Positions 26,301 through 35,034 are shown, counted from the stretch's first letter. The stretch is DNA of 64,000 nucleotides from an uncultured Candidatus Binatia bacterium (GCA_958296235.1 OY282457.1:699769-763768); one strand, 5' to 3'. The notes: a model not told the origin generated them from the sequence alone. Program-made: numbers and translations.

Positions 26301-29300
26301 TCACACAGCCACGGTAAGGGGTCGGGGTCGGTACCGGTGTCGGTACCGTCGGCCAAGGTGATGGTCTGGCCGCGCAGACGGCGGGCAAAGGTAATGGCCT
26401 CGTCCTCTGTTGTAGAGTTGGCGTAGATCAGGGCTTCGCGCAGGGTGGGCTGGGTCGGAAGGCTGGCCGGGACGCCGCCGGCATCTTCTACGACGCTCCC
26501 ACACTGGTCGCTGCTCGGATCAAAGGTCGCAAAGGCGGCGGCCAGGGTATCATCAGTGGTGGTGATGGTGATTTCCTTGACCCGGCCGAAAGTGCTCGGG
26601 TTGTTCCCGAGCCGCAGGACCAGGGAGGGCCGGTTGCGCAGCCCGGACGGCAGATTGCCGGTGAGTTGGTTGTGGTGCAGGTAGAGGGCCTGCAAGGGCG
26701 GGCTGCGCAGGGTCGAGGGAATGGGGCCGGTCAACAAGTTGTTGCTCAGGTCCAGAATCCGCAAGTTGCTCAGACCGCCCAAAGTCGACGGGATGGTCCC
26801 ATTCCGGTTGGTGCTGTCGAGATACAACTCCGTCAAGTTGACCAAGGCGCTCAAGTCCGGGATAACGTCTGCGGTGAAGGCGTTGTTGCCGAGGTCCAGA
26901 ACTACCAAGTTGAGCAGGGCGCTCAAATCCGGGAAGGTGCCGGTCCGGTTGGTGTTGTTGAGATACAGGTGCGTCAACGTGGTCCGGTTTTCCACCCAGG
27001 TCGGGACCACTCCGGCGGTGAAGGCGTTATTGCTGAGATCAAGAACCTGCAAGTCTTCCAGGTCGCTCAAGTCCGGGAAGGCCCCATTCCGGTTGGTGCT
27101 GGCGAGCCGCAGCTGCGTCAAACTGGTCAGGTCGTCGTTCACCCAGGTCGGGATCGCTCCGAGGGTGAAGGCGTTGTCGCTGAGGTCAAGAATCTGCAAG
27201 TCTTCCAGGCCGCTCAAGGTCGGGAAGGCCCCATTCCGGTTGGTGTTGTTGAGCCGCAGATCCGTCAAACTGGTCAGGTTGGCATTCACCCAGGTCGGGA
27301 CCACTCCGGCGTCGAAGGCGTTGTCGCTGAGATCAAGCCACGTCAACGCGGTCCGGCCGCTCAAGGTCGGGAAGGCCCCATTCCGGTTGGTGTTGCTGAG
27401 CCGCAGCTCCGTCAAACTAGTCAGGTTGGCATTCACCCAGGTCGGGACCACTCCGGCGTCGAAGGCGTTGTCGCTGAGATCAAGAACCCTCAACGCGGTC
27501 AGGCCGCTCAAGTCCGGGAAGGGGCCAGTCCGGTTGGTGTTGTTGAGCCAAAGCTGCTGCAAACTGGTCAGGTCGTCGTTCACCCAGGTCGGGACCGCTC
27601 CGGCGGTGAAGGCGTTGTTGCTGAGAGTAAGAGCCGTCAAGTCGGTCAGGCCGCTCAAGTTCGGGATGGGGCCAGTCAACTGGTTGCCGTGCAGAACAAG
27701 GTGTCGCAACGTGGTCAGGTTGGTGTTCACCCAGGCCGGGATGGAGCCGCTCAACTGGTTGTTGGACAGATGCAGGATCGTCAACTCGGTCAGGGCGCTC
27801 AAGTCCGGGATGGGGCCAGTCAACTGGTTGGTGCGCAGAAGCAGCCATTCCAACGCGGTCAGGGCGCTCAAGTCCGGGATGGGGCCGCTCAACTGGTTGG
27901 TGCCGAGCCGAAGCTGCTCCAACGTGGTCAGAGCGTTCAGGGTGGGCGGGATGGGGCCGCTCAACTGGTTTTCGTGCAGATATAGCTGCGTCAACGCGGG
28001 CAGGCCGCTCAAGTCCGGGATGGGGCCGCTCAACTGGTTGTCTTGCAGCCGCAGCCACTCCAACGCGGGCAGGTCGCGCAAGGCCGGGATGCTGGTCAAC
28101 TGGTTGTCGTACAGATCAAGAACCCGCAACGCGCGCAGGCCGCTCAAGTCCGGGATGGGACCGCTCAACTCGTTTTCGCTCAGATCAAGCTGCTCCAACG
28201 CGGGCAGGTTGCTCAAGTCCGGGATGGGACCGCTCAACTGGTTCTTGTGCAGAAGAAGATTCCGCAACGCGGGCAGGTTGCTCAAGTCCGGGATTTCCTC
28301 GCTCAACTGGTTGTTGTTCAGATAAACAAGCGTCAACGCGGTCAGGCCGCTCAAGTCCGGGACTCTGCCGGTCAACTGGTTGTTCTGCAGCCACAGCCAC
28401 TTCAACGCGGTCAGGTCGCTCAAGTCCGGGATGGGGCCGGTCAACTGGTTGTTCTGCAGATACAGAATCCGCAACGCGGGCAGGTTGCTCAAGTCCGGGA
28501 TTTCCTCGCTCAACTGGTTGTCGTTCAGATATAGCTGCTGCAACGCGGTCAGGGCGCTCAAGTCCCGGATTTCGCCGGTCAACCGGTTGCTGTGCAGATG
28601 AAGATTCCGCAACGCGGTCAGAGCACTCAAAACCGGGATGCGGCCGGTCAACTGGTTGCTGCTCAGATGAAGAGTCTGCAACGCGGTCAGGGCGCTCAAG
28701 GCCGGGATTGTGCCGGTCAACTGGTTGTCGCTCAGATGAAGAGTCTGCAACGCGGTCAGGGCGCTCAAGGCCGGGATTGTGCCGGTCAACTGGTTGTTGC
28801 TCAGATGAAGAGTCTGCAACGCGGTCAGGGCGCTCAAGGCCGGGATTGTGCCGGTCAACCGGTTGTTGAACAGAGCAAGAGACTGCAACCCGGTCAGACT
28901 GTTCAGAGCGGCCGGCAGGGTGCCAGTCAGGCTCTTGTTTGGGAGGTCCAGACTGGTCACCCGTGGCGGGGTCCCCGACACGGTGACGCCCGTCCACGAG
29001 TCCATATCGAGCGTGTTAACCCAGTTCAGGGGATCGGTAGCGCCCATAGCCAAGGTTCCGCGCAGCGCCGCCTTGAGATTCAGCAGGGTGTTGCAATCGG
29101 TGGCCAGATCGCCGGTCACGGTTGCGGGTGGGTCGCCTCGGGTACAGGTCTGGGTTTGCGCGCCGCCAGTCCCGGGCCAGCCCAGGACGAGGCCCCCCAG
29201 CAGCAGGCTGCTCACTACTGAGCGCAGGAACCGCCGGGCTGGCGCGGGGCTTTTCCGGGAAGGCGCTAACTGGCGATTTTTATTGAGGTTTTTCGGGGGG

Positions 29301-29368
29301 GGGGGGGGGTAAAGTGAGACGACTTGGGTGTGACATGGCTTTTCCGCTCCGGTGCTTATGTTCTGCAT
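23384..29368 (-). CDS. Giant leucine-rich-repeat / beta-helix surface protein
   Basis: About 1994 residues. An extended N-terminus with poly-Pro (21-25) precedes a signal peptide (core VVSSLLLGGLVLG, cleavage near 70). Residues 90-130 look like a plant-type LRR cap (NLKAALRG..DSWTGV). About 30 LRRs of L-x-x-N-x-L-T-G-x-I-P type follow, first with 23-residue spacing, then a W-V-N-x-N-L-T-S type with about 49-residue double repeats (roughly 550-850). A right-handed beta-helix (N-x-V-T-x-T-L-T-N-N repeats, about 930-1420) comes next, then a domain ending at a 13-Gly linker (about 1585), a PPC domain (about 1600-1700) and two related C-terminal domains (SGWVC..YGTSR.DTA..GFGLLWNWN, about 1700-1855 and 1860-1994). 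The ATG at 29366-29368 has AGGAG six bases upstream. Probably exported and surface-exposed; likely adhesin or host/particle-binding. Expression may be switched by the poly-C tract. Confidence 0.85.
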   Translation of the reverse strand: MQNISTGAEKPCHTQVVSLYPPPPPKNLNKNRQLAPSRKSPAPARRFLRSVVSSLLLGGLVLGWPGTGGAQTQTCTRGDPPATVTGDLATDCNTLLNLKAALRGTLAMGATDPLNWVNTLDMDSWTGVTVSGTPPRVTSLDLPNKSLTGTLPAALNSLTGLQSLALFNNRLTGTIPALSALTALQTLHLSNNQLTGTIPALSALTALQTLHLSDNQLTGTIPALSALTALQTLHLSSNQLTGRIPVLSALTALRNLHLHSNRLTGEIRDLSALTALQQLYLNDNQLSEEIPDLSNLPALRILYLQNNQLTGPIPDLSDLTALKWLWLQNNQLTGRVPDLSGLTALTLVYLNNNQLSEEIPDLSNLPALRNLLLHKNQLSGPIPDLSNLPALEQLDLSENELSGPIPDLSGLRALRVLDLYDNQLTSIPALRDLPALEWLRLQDNQLSGPIPDLSGLPALTQLYLHENQLSGPIPPTLNALTTLEQLRLGTNQLSGPIPDLSALTALEWLLLRTNQLTGPIPDLSALTELTILHLSNNQLSGSIPAWVNTNLTTLRHLVLHGNQLTGPIPNLSGLTDLTALTLSNNAFTAGAVPTWVNDDLTSLQQLWLNNTNRTGPFPDLSGLTALRVLDLSDNAFDAGVVPTWVNANLTSLTELRLSNTNRNGAFPTLSGRTALTWLDLSDNAFDAGVVPTWVNANLTSLTDLRLNNTNRNGAFPTLSGLEDLQILDLSDNAFTLGAIPTWVNDDLTSLTQLRLASTNRNGAFPDLSDLEDLQVLDLSNNAFTAGVVPTWVENRTTLTHLYLNNTNRTGTFPDLSALLNLVVLDLGNNAFTADVIPDLSALVNLTELYLDSTNRNGTIPSTLGGLSNLRILDLSNNLLTGPIPSTLRSPPLQALYLHHNQLTGNLPSGLRNRPSLVLRLGNNPSTFGRVKEITITTTDDTLAAAFATFDPSSDQCGSVVEDAGGVPASLPTQPTLREALIYANSTTEDEAITFARRLRGQTITLADGTDTGTDPDPLPWLCDASTALDGDVNGDGTPDITLDGTGTPMTTNGLLILASNTTVNGFRLENFPNDGILALAVTSGPVTRTQITNNAITGGKYGIVLQVGGESITGALSHTTIRGNTVTGTTTVGIAVATFGPGSTLTATTIEQNEVYANAVHGISAWSGSVNTALVSSITGLTIRDNHVHDHTAGIGIAVTGGFCGGRYNRVQATLADNTLSRNGQANTFPDIAVTGGSNAGTTCPTPMATTTENRLDVTLTNNLSEDTPDIGLAVTGGTTNADRNTVTATLTGNTVWRSGVAGLALTGGTRSADANTVTATLTNNLVARHPMLTSGSAGHGLALLAAAAVPTNSTSSANTLTVSGQGNLIALTRNTGDTSHYDIFRQQNNNATRTGNTLTDRLTGTIFANQNRLTSAVPTITDPDMKDLFDNDMGRPLDAPGTFVTLPPAPANPADAEVDAFTMTPVPASLVPSAGPPLNTEFSTGKHVFDITVSLMGADVTTRLTTPVRVCLPRPLDVPASQAHVLRYNAATATWERLTAGRTVSSSQVCVNVFQFSYFTVGKELRSGDVGGGGGGGGGGGGGTPTDTHGNTPATATALTPGTIARGRLVSSSDVDYFRFTLPLPGVLRIETTGFTNTVGTLWHADEEEAVATDDDSGVRRNFRLAQAVITGTYTLAVSGKSGATGAYRLTVHYSPGFLGNPGDTTFQSGIGVLSGWVCNAERVVIEFDRPNGDVWREPAAYGTSRPDTASVCADSNSGFGLLWNWNKLGDGPQTVRAVVDDIVLAEHTITVTRLGSGKDFEFPRGLSGTYEVTDFPEEGETTMLQWQEAQQNFAIVSGAGGGGGDAGDALTAYLGNPQPGSFQSGISVLSGWVCDAETVELRFENGVTGATFTEPASYGTSRTDTADKCGDTDNGFGLLWNWNRLGAGQHTVRAFADGEEFAHSIFTVTTLGEEFARGLEGEADLADFPTAGQTVTVEWQQSLQNFVITDRQ
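28701..28838 (-). repeat. Near-identical 69-bp tandem repeats inside the LRR gene
   Basis: Two full 69-base units (28701-28769 and 28770-28838), with flanking partial copies from 28640 and to about 28860, differ by only one or a few bases; each encodes one 23-residue LRR (LQTLHLSxNQLTGTIPALSALTA). Such close DNA identity points to recent duplication and probable copy-number variation between strains. Confidence 0.8.
29295..29309 (-). repeat. Poly-C (15) homopolymer tract, candidate phase-variation switch
   Basis: Fifteen consecutive C residues on the coding strand, 20 codons after the chosen ATG and before the signal peptide. With 15 C the frame is open. With 14 the reading ends at TAG and with 16 at TAA, each within about ten codons of the tract. 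This is the layout of slipped-strand contingency loci in surface proteins. Confidence 0.7.
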
Positions 29369-29433
29369 CTGTTGCTCCTGTGTGGATGCGGAGTAATACA
29401 ACATAGTCAGACAACTCAGGCAAGACTTGTGGT

Positions 29434-29660
29434 TCAGCGGGGGGGGTCAGTTTCACATCTCCCTCCCCCGCTGCCGGCTCAGCGCCCCCCCACCCTGACC
29501 CTCCCCCTCAGAGGGGGGAGGGAATAGGAGGCGCAGGGCGCGCCGAGGGTGCTTCGACTTCGCCCTTCCAGGGCTCCGCTCAGCACGAACGGTCTCTCTG
29601 TTCACCCTGAGCGTAGCGCCAGCGCAGTCGAAGGGCCGGGAAGGACGCGACGGGTGGGCT
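29434..29660. repeat. Intergenic repeat region upstream of the LRR gene
   Basis: The 449-base gap between the divergent LRR and htpG genes (29369-29817) has no gene I can support. 29434-29660 is C/G-rich with the palindrome CCTCCCCCTCAGAGGGGGGAGG (about 29498-29520) and facing GCTTCGAC / GTCGAAG motifs (29551 and 29627) linked to CTCAGC / CCTGAGC. It is related to, but more degenerate than, the repeats downstream of the LRR gene. 29660-29817 should hold the htpG promoter; I see no clear heat-shock consensus. Confidence 0.55.
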
Positions 29661-29817
29661 GAGGGCCTCATCGGCATTGGGTCGCAGGTCCCGCGGGCGG
29701 TCCGTCTTCTCCTGAATTTGCGTTCCGAAAAAGAATGATTATTGAAGAGAATGGAACGCTATAGGCGCCGGAGGGCGGATTCTGCCTAATTTCGCGCTGG
29801 AAGAGGAGAAAAAAACA

Positions 29818-31782
29818 ATGGGTGAGCAATCGAATCAAACCGCTGAGACTTTTGCCTTTCAAGCGGAAACCAAACAACTGCTGCATCTCGTTATTCATTC
29901 GCTCTATACCAATAAGGATATTTTTCTGCGCGAACTGATCTCGAACGCCTCGGATGCCTTGGACAAACTGCGCTTTGAGTCGCTGACGAAACCGGAGATG
30001 TTGCCAGACGCGGCCGCGCTCGAAATTCGTCTGGAAGTGGACAGGCAGAACCGCACCCTCACCATTACCGACAATGGTATTGGCATGAGCCGGGACGAGG
30101 TGGTGAGCAATATCGGGACGATTGCCAAATCCGGTACACGCGCTCTGCTCGAACAAGTGCGGCAGGACGGGCAGTCGCCGGAAGCCCTATCAGAGTTGAT
30201 TGGCCGTTTTGGCGTAGGCTTTTACTCGGCGTTTATGGTGGCGGATAAGGTCACTCTGATCACCCGCCGCGCCGGCGAGGACACCGCTACGGAGTGGGAA
30301 TCCACGGGAGACGGCGAGTATGCGCTACGCGCAGCCGAGCGTTCCCAGAGCGGAACCTCGATCACCCTCCAGCTCAAGCCGGCCGACCCGGAAAACGGGA
30401 TTGAGGATTTCACGGACTCTTGGGTGCTGAGCAGTATTGTGAAACGGCACTCCGATTTTGTGACCTATCCGATTAAGAACAAACAGGAGCGCGAAGAAAT
30501 CGAACGGGACGATGAGGGCAAGCCCAAGGAAGGCGCGCAACCGACTATTGTGGTGGAGGATAAAACCCTCAACTCCATGAAACCCATCTGGACGCGGCCA
30601 CCGTCCGAGGTCACGCAGGACGAATATACCGAGTTCTACAAGCATATTGCCCACGACTGGAATCCTCCGCTCAAGACGCTCAATTTTCGGGCCGAGGGAC
30701 GCTTTGAGTTTCAGGCCCTGGTCTTTTTACCCGCACAAGCCCCTTTTGATCTCGCGTTTCATGCCTCGCCGTTCGGGCTCCAACTCTACGCCCAACGGGT
30801 CATGATTATGGAGCAGTGCGAAGACCTCATTCCACGCTATCTCCGTTTTCTGAAAGGCGTGGTTGATTCCGCTGACCTGCCGCTGAATGTTTCACGCCAA
30901 CGGCTCCAGCAGGACCGGCATATTACCCAAATTCGCAATTGGCTGACCAAGAAAGTGCTGGATGCGTTGAGCAGCCTTGCTCAACAGGACGCGGAGACCT
31001 ATCTCACGTTTTGGGAACAATTCGGGCGGGTGCTCAAGGAGGGACTGAGTACGGACTTTGAGAATAAAGACCGTATCGCCTCGCTGCTGCTCTTCCCGTC
31101 CTCCAAAGACCCGGAAAAGCTCGTCAGCTTGAAAGACTACGTCGAACGCATGCCCCTCGCTCAGCCGGAGATCTTTTATTTAACCGGAGAGTCGCGTAAC
31201 GCCGTTGAGCATTCTCCGCATGTGGAAGCCTTTCAGGAAAAAGGACACGAAGTCCTGTATTTGATTGACCCGGTGGATGAGCTCGTCGTGCAGTCCCTGA
31301 CCGAGTTCGAGGGGAAAAAGCTCAAGTCCATTGGAAAAGGCACAGTCCACATCGGTAGCGAGAGCGAACGGCAGGCCGCGGAACAGGCGCTCAAGCAGAA
31401 GTCCGAGAGTTATACGGATTTACTCCAAACGCTCCAGAAAACGCTGGACGAACATATTAAAGAAGTCCGCTTGTCCAATCGGCTGACGGCCTCTCCAGCC
31501 TGTCTGGTGAGTGAGGAGAACGACCCCAGCCCCCAAATGGAGCGGCTGTTACGCCAAGCTCAGCAGGACCTGCCCAAGCAAAAGCGGATCATGGAGCTGA
31601 ATCCGACCCATCCCCTCTTGGAGAAACTCCAGGCGTGTTTTCAACAGGACACCGACGACCCACGCCTGAAGACCTACGCCGAATTGCTGTTTGGCTATGG
31701 CCTGCTGGCCGAGGGTTCGGAACTCCCTGACCCGGTGCGTTTCAATACCCATCTGGTGGCGCTGATGGCGACCAATCTGTAG
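29818..31782 (+). CDS. htpG: Molecular chaperone HtpG (Hsp90 family)
   Basis: 654 residues. The GHKL ATPase domain shows LISNASDALDKLRF (catalytic Glu in RELISNASD), ITDNGIGMSRDEV and GRFGVGFYSAFMVAD. The middle domain has LKGVVDSADLPLNVSRQRLQQ with the catalytic-loop Arg, and the C-terminal dimerisation domain closes the protein. It is slightly longer than E. coli HtpG (624). It remodels client proteins in the cytoplasm with ATP. GAAGAGGAG precedes the ATG by about nine bases. ispF begins 13 bases after the stop and is probably cotranscribed. Confidence 0.97.
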   Translation: MGEQSNQTAETFAFQAETKQLLHLVIHSLYTNKDIFLRELISNASDALDKLRFESLTKPEMLPDAAALEIRLEVDRQNRTLTITDNGIGMSRDEVVSNIGTIAKSGTRALLEQVRQDGQSPEALSELIGRFGVGFYSAFMVADKVTLITRRAGEDTATEWESTGDGEYALRAAERSQSGTSITLQLKPADPENGIEDFTDSWVLSSIVKRHSDFVTYPIKNKQEREEIERDDEGKPKEGAQPTIVVEDKTLNSMKPIWTRPPSEVTQDEYTEFYKHIAHDWNPPLKTLNFRAEGRFEFQALVFLPAQAPFDLAFHASPFGLQLYAQRVMIMEQCEDLIPRYLRFLKGVVDSADLPLNVSRQRLQQDRHITQIRNWLTKKVLDALSSLAQQDAETYLTFWEQFGRVLKEGLSTDFENKDRIASLLLFPSSKDPEKLVSLKDYVERMPLAQPEIFYLTGESRNAVEHSPHVEAFQEKGHEVLYLIDPVDELVVQSLTEFEGKKLKSIGKGTVHIGSESERQAAEQALKQKSESYTDLLQTLQKTLDEHIKEVRLSNRLTASPACLVSEENDPSPQMERLLRQAQQDLPKQKRIMELNPTHPLLEKLQACFQQDTDDPRLKTYAELLFGYGLLAEGSELPDPVRFNTHLVALMATNL

Positions 31783-31795
31783 GTTCGGGACCGGT

Positions 31796-32287
31796 ATGTC
31801 TTTTCGTATTGGTCAGGGCGTAGACATTCACCGGCTCGTGCCGGGCCGTAAGCTGATTCTCGGCGGCGTGGAGGTCCCGTGGGAGAAGGGACTTCTGGGT
31901 CACTCCGACGCCGATATCGTCTGTCATGCCCTGAGCAACGCGTTCTTGGGCGCCTTGGGCGAGGGGGACATCGGCCAGCATTTCCCGGATTCCGACCCGC
32001 GCTATCGTGGCGCGTCAAGCCTTGCCCTGCTGGGTGTTGTTATGGAGAAAGTCAAAACCCGGGGCTACCGCGTGGGCAATGCGGATGTGACCATCCTGGC
32101 ACAACAGCCCAAGCTCGCTGCCTATAAAGAAGCCATGCGTCAAAACCTGGCGGAAGTTCTGGAGGTTGAGCCCTCGGCGATGAATATCAAAGCGACCACG
32201 GGCGAGGGTCTGGGCTTTATCGGGCGTGCAGAAGGCATGCGGGCTGAGGCCGTGGTCCTGCTGGAGACCGCGCACCGGGACGCCTGA
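31796..32287 (+). CDS. ispF: 2-C-methyl-D-erythritol 2,4-cyclodiphosphate synthase
   Basis: 163 residues, standard for IspF. Zinc ligands D10 and H12 lie in GQGVDIHRL and H44 in IVCHALSNA; the H36-S-D-A-D motif and the closing AEAVVLLE are typical, as is the TTGEGLGFIGRAEG block. It makes the cyclic diphosphate intermediate of the non-mevalonate isoprenoid pathway in the cytoplasm. It is not fused to IspD, which is elsewhere. It overlaps nothing and lacks a strong ribosome site of its own, so coupling to htpG is likely. Confidence 0.96.
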   Translation: MSFRIGQGVDIHRLVPGRKLILGGVEVPWEKGLLGHSDADIVCHALSNAFLGALGEGDIGQHFPDSDPRYRGASSLALLGVVMEKVKTRGYRVGNADVTILAQQPKLAAYKEAMRQNLAEVLEVEPSAMNIKATTGEGLGFIGRAEGMRAEAVVLLETAHRDA

Positions 32288-32349
32288 CTAGGGCCATGCC
32301 GCCCCGTCTCCAATATCTTCCCAAAATGTGAGCGGGGCAGGACCGAGCG

Positions 32350-33780
32350 CTATTTGAGCGGTTTGGCGGAAAATCCGTCGTCGCTGTACGACAGGAGCGC
32401 CCGTTTGCCATTGACCACCGTCTCCAATACGACCTCGTGGCCCCACAGGCGATGCAGGTAGGAAATCGCTTTCTCCGCATATTCGAGCTGGAGGTCGCGG
32501 CCCTCGTGGTAATGCTTGACATACAGGCTGCGGTTCTGATTGTAGTCCGCGTCTTCAACTTTAATGACCGGCACCCCGCCCATACCCACGCTCTTGATCA
32601 GGGTTTCTTTGATGTCGCGCCAGTCTTCTTTATCTGAAACCTTGGAGATCACGAGATCCTCGCCGCGCGGCTCATATTCGAACATGTCCATCTCACGCAT
32701 GAGTTCTTCGGTCAGAAAACGGCGCAGGAAAGAGGCGTCCCGGTCCACTTCACGGGCTTCAAAAAGCGCTTGGGTTCCGGTTTTGGTTGGCCGGCCATAT
32801 TTCTCAATCTCCTCCGGGGTCGGATCGTCGTGGCGACGTTTCATATCATCCCACACTTTGAGACCCAGGTAATACGGGTTCAGGCCCTTGGGGAAGGGGC
32901 GCACAACCTGATTATGGCGGACGAGAAATTCAAGATACAGGTCTTGGGGCAGATCGAGGCTGTTCATGATTTCGCGGTGCCAGTAGCTGGCCCAGCCCTC
33001 GTTCATGATCTTCGTCTCCATCTGGGGGATGAAGTATTGTGAGGTCTCGTGCACGATGGTCAGCAGATCCCGCTCCCAGTCACTCAGGTGAGGGTTATAG
33101 TCACGGATGAACAGCAAGATGTCCTCTTCTGGAGAAGCTGGCAGTTTGTTGAGGTTCGGGGCTTCGATATCTTCCTGCTGGTGCAGGTCTGCAAATGGGT
33201 CAGCCGCGGGACGCGCGGCCTCTAGCATTCGTTCTCGCTGCCCTTGGAGCGTGAGCTTTTTGATCGCAAGATTCCGCCGGCACTGCAACGAGAGGCCATG
33301 CGCGGCGTCCAGAATCCGTTCGACCTTTTCAACCCCAATGGAAGGGTCTTCAAGATAGGAGCGGACCCGGTCGGCATGGACCTTAAACCGGCTGATGGTG
33401 TACTCGGCCTGTGTACTTTTGAAGGTGAAATTATTTTTGAAAAAATCGTTATGGCCGTAGACATGGGCAATCGTCAGGACCTGGAGACAGAACGAGTTGT
33501 CAGTCATCAGGTAGGCGATCGACGGGTCAGAGTTAATGACCATTTCATACGGCAAGCCGGACACCCCGTAGTCGTACATGGTTTTGAGCTTCTCAAAGCT
33601 TTTCCCGTAGGACCAGTGTGGATAATGCGACGGCATACCCGAATAGGCCATATAGCCCAGCATCTGGTTATGGTCACAGACTTCAAACTCTTGATCAAAA
33701 CAGGATAAGCCGAACTCCTGGACTTTGGCCCGAATTTTTTCGTCCCAGCCTTCCAGGTCTTTTACATCCCACTCAGCCAT
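32350..33780 (-). CDS. SpoVR family protein
   Basis: 476 residues, the length of SpoVR/YcgB proteins. Typical blocks are CDHNQMLGYMAYSGMPSHYPHWSYGKSFE, GLPYEMVINSDPSIAYLM, AHVYGHNDFFKNN, ETKIMNEGWASYWHREIM and NPYYLGLKVWDDM. In Bacillus the protein affects spore cortex formation; in non-spore-formers such as E. coli it is linked to the YeaG kinase and stationary phase. It follows the yeaH-type gene by 30 bases and completes the prkA-yeaH-spoVR operon. No spore genes are seen, so a stress or quiescence role is more likely. The His/Glu content suggests metal binding, but this is inference. Confidence 0.95.
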   Translation of the reverse strand: MAEWDVKDLEGWDEKIRAKVQEFGLSCFDQEFEVCDHNQMLGYMAYSGMPSHYPHWSYGKSFEKLKTMYDYGVSGLPYEMVINSDPSIAYLMTDNSFCLQVLTIAHVYGHNDFFKNNFTFKSTQAEYTISRFKVHADRVRSYLEDPSIGVEKVERILDAAHGLSLQCRRNLAIKKLTLQGQRERMLEAARPAADPFADLHQQEDIEAPNLNKLPASPEEDILLFIRDYNPHLSDWERDLLTIVHETSQYFIPQMETKIMNEGWASYWHREIMNSLDLPQDLYLEFLVRHNQVVRPFPKGLNPYYLGLKVWDDMKRRHDDPTPEEIEKYGRPTKTGTQALFEAREVDRDASFLRRFLTEELMREMDMFEYEPRGEDLVISKVSDKEDWRDIKETLIKSVGMGGVPVIKVEDADYNQNRSLYVKHYHEGRDLQLEYAEKAISYLHRLWGHEVVLETVVNGKRALLSYSDDGFSAKPLK

Positions 33781-33810
33781 ACCTGCTCCTCGGCTGTTGC
33801 CGTGGCGTCC

Positions 33811-35034
33811 CTATTGTTCAGCCGTCTCGCGCGTTTCCGTGGCGATCGGCGTGCGCTCTTTGGACATAAACGTCTTAAAGCTCGTCCAGATGTCTTCTTT
33901 ACGTTCGATCAGCACCGTCTGAAAGTTCTCGACTTCCAGGCGGCGAAAAATATTGAGCATGGAACTTTCGTAATAGCGCGACCCGAGCGGCTTGATTTCA
34001 CCATAGCCAAACAGGTTGCAGATATCACACAGCTCCTTGGCGGCCTTGAGGGCCGCGGGGTTGTCAGAGTCAAAATTATCTCCATCCGAACAGTGAAAGG
34101 CGTACAGATTCCACAAGGACGGATGATAGCGTTCCTGAATCACTTCGAGCGCTTTATTGTAGCCGGAAGAGATAAACGTCCCGCCAGACTCCCCCTTATA
34201 GAAAAATTCTTCCTCGGTGACTTCTTTCCCCTCGGTATGATGGGCGATAAAGGCAATCTCGACATTGCGGTATTTCGTACAGACAAATTGATACAACAAG
34301 AAGAAGAAGCTCCGCGCCAGATACTTTTTCAGGGTATCCATAGAGCCCGAGGTATCCATGATGCACAGAACCGCGGCGTTGGATTCCGGGCGGATATCTT
34401 CGACCATATGGCGGTAGACGAGATCTTCTTTGCGAAAGGGAAAGCGTTGCTCCTCATCCGCTTCAGAGCCGTCCCGTTTGGCGGCAGCCAAGCGGCGTTT
34501 AATGCGTGATTTGACGGTCCGTTTTTTGTCCAGCCGAATCCGAATGCCCGCTTTTCGAAAGCCCTTGCGCTTGCTGATGCGGTCGGACATGACCTCGCGC
34601 AAAATTTTGCGTTCCATATCCGGCAGTTCGAGGTCCTCGAACATGATCTCGACGAGTTCCTCCAGAGTCACATCAGTCTCATAATAGTCAACCCCGGGCT
34701 GGTCGCCGGCTTTATCCTCACCCTGCCCTTGGCCGGTTCCATCGGTCTTGCCAATGACCTGGCCTTTTTCTGAGTTGCCGTCTCCCTGTCCGACGCCGGA
34801 CGAGTTTTCGCCATAAATAAAGCGGTATTCCTTGACCCCTCGGATGGGGACTTTGATGACTCTATCTTTGTTCTTGCCGATGATGGACTCTTCGGCAATC
34901 AAGTCAGCGATGTTCTCGCGCACCGCCTCTCGGACTTTCTGTCGGTGCCGTTGCCGGTCGCCAGCGCTACGGTCGGAACGGAGCGCATCGGACGAAGAGT
35001 ACGGACGAAAAATCGCGTTGATTGTCGGTTTCAT
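33811..35034 (-). CDS. yeaH: YeaH-type protein (DUF444, von Willebrand factor A-like)
   Basis: 407 residues. A disordered Gly/Gln/Asp-rich segment at 75-112 follows the N-terminal helical part; the C-terminal half is a vWA-like domain with a metal-ion-dependent adhesion site DTSGSM at 227-232, and SGGTFISSGYNKALEVI and FHCSDGDNF as further MIDAS-type loops. DUF444 proteins pair with PrkA kinases and SpoVR. The partner role is inferred: probably a scaffold or substrate of the kinase. Start ATG at 35032-35034; it lies 61 bases after prkA. Confidence 0.93.
   Translation of the reverse strand: MKPTINAIFRPYSSSDALRSDRSAGDRQRHRQKVREAVRENIADLIAEESIIGKNKDRVIKVPIRGVKEYRFIYGENSSGVGQGDGNSEKGQVIGKTDGTGQGQGEDKAGDQPGVDYYETDVTLEELVEIMFEDLELPDMERKILREVMSDRISKRKGFRKAGIRIRLDKKRTVKSRIKRRLAAAKRDGSEADEEQRFPFRKEDLVYRHMVEDIRPESNAAVLCIMDTSGSMDTLKKYLARSFFFLLYQFVCTKYRNVEIAFIAHHTEGKEVTEEEFFYKGESGGTFISSGYNKALEVIQERYHPSLWNLYAFHCSDGDNFDSDNPAALKAAKELCDICNLFGYGEIKPLGSRYYESSMLNIFRRLEVENFQTVLIERKEDIWTSFKTFMSKERTPIATETRETAEQ

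Noticed and set aside
27600-28920. Regular repeats that could be taken for a CRISPR array
   Set aside because: The period is 69 bases, unit boundaries are continuous with an open frame, and there are no unique spacers. They are coding leucine-rich repeats.
26666-29221. Long plus-strand open frames over the LRR gene, up to 534 codons, with repetitive sequence
   Set aside because: They are mirror images of the LRR-coding strand: low-complexity Arg/Gln/Ser peptides that follow the 69-base repeat, with no ribosome site and no natural protein composition.
29453-29677. Short minus-strand frame in the repeat region upstream of htpG
   Set aside because: Sequence is made of intergenic palindromes and low-complexity Pro/Arg/Ser residues; no ribosome site.
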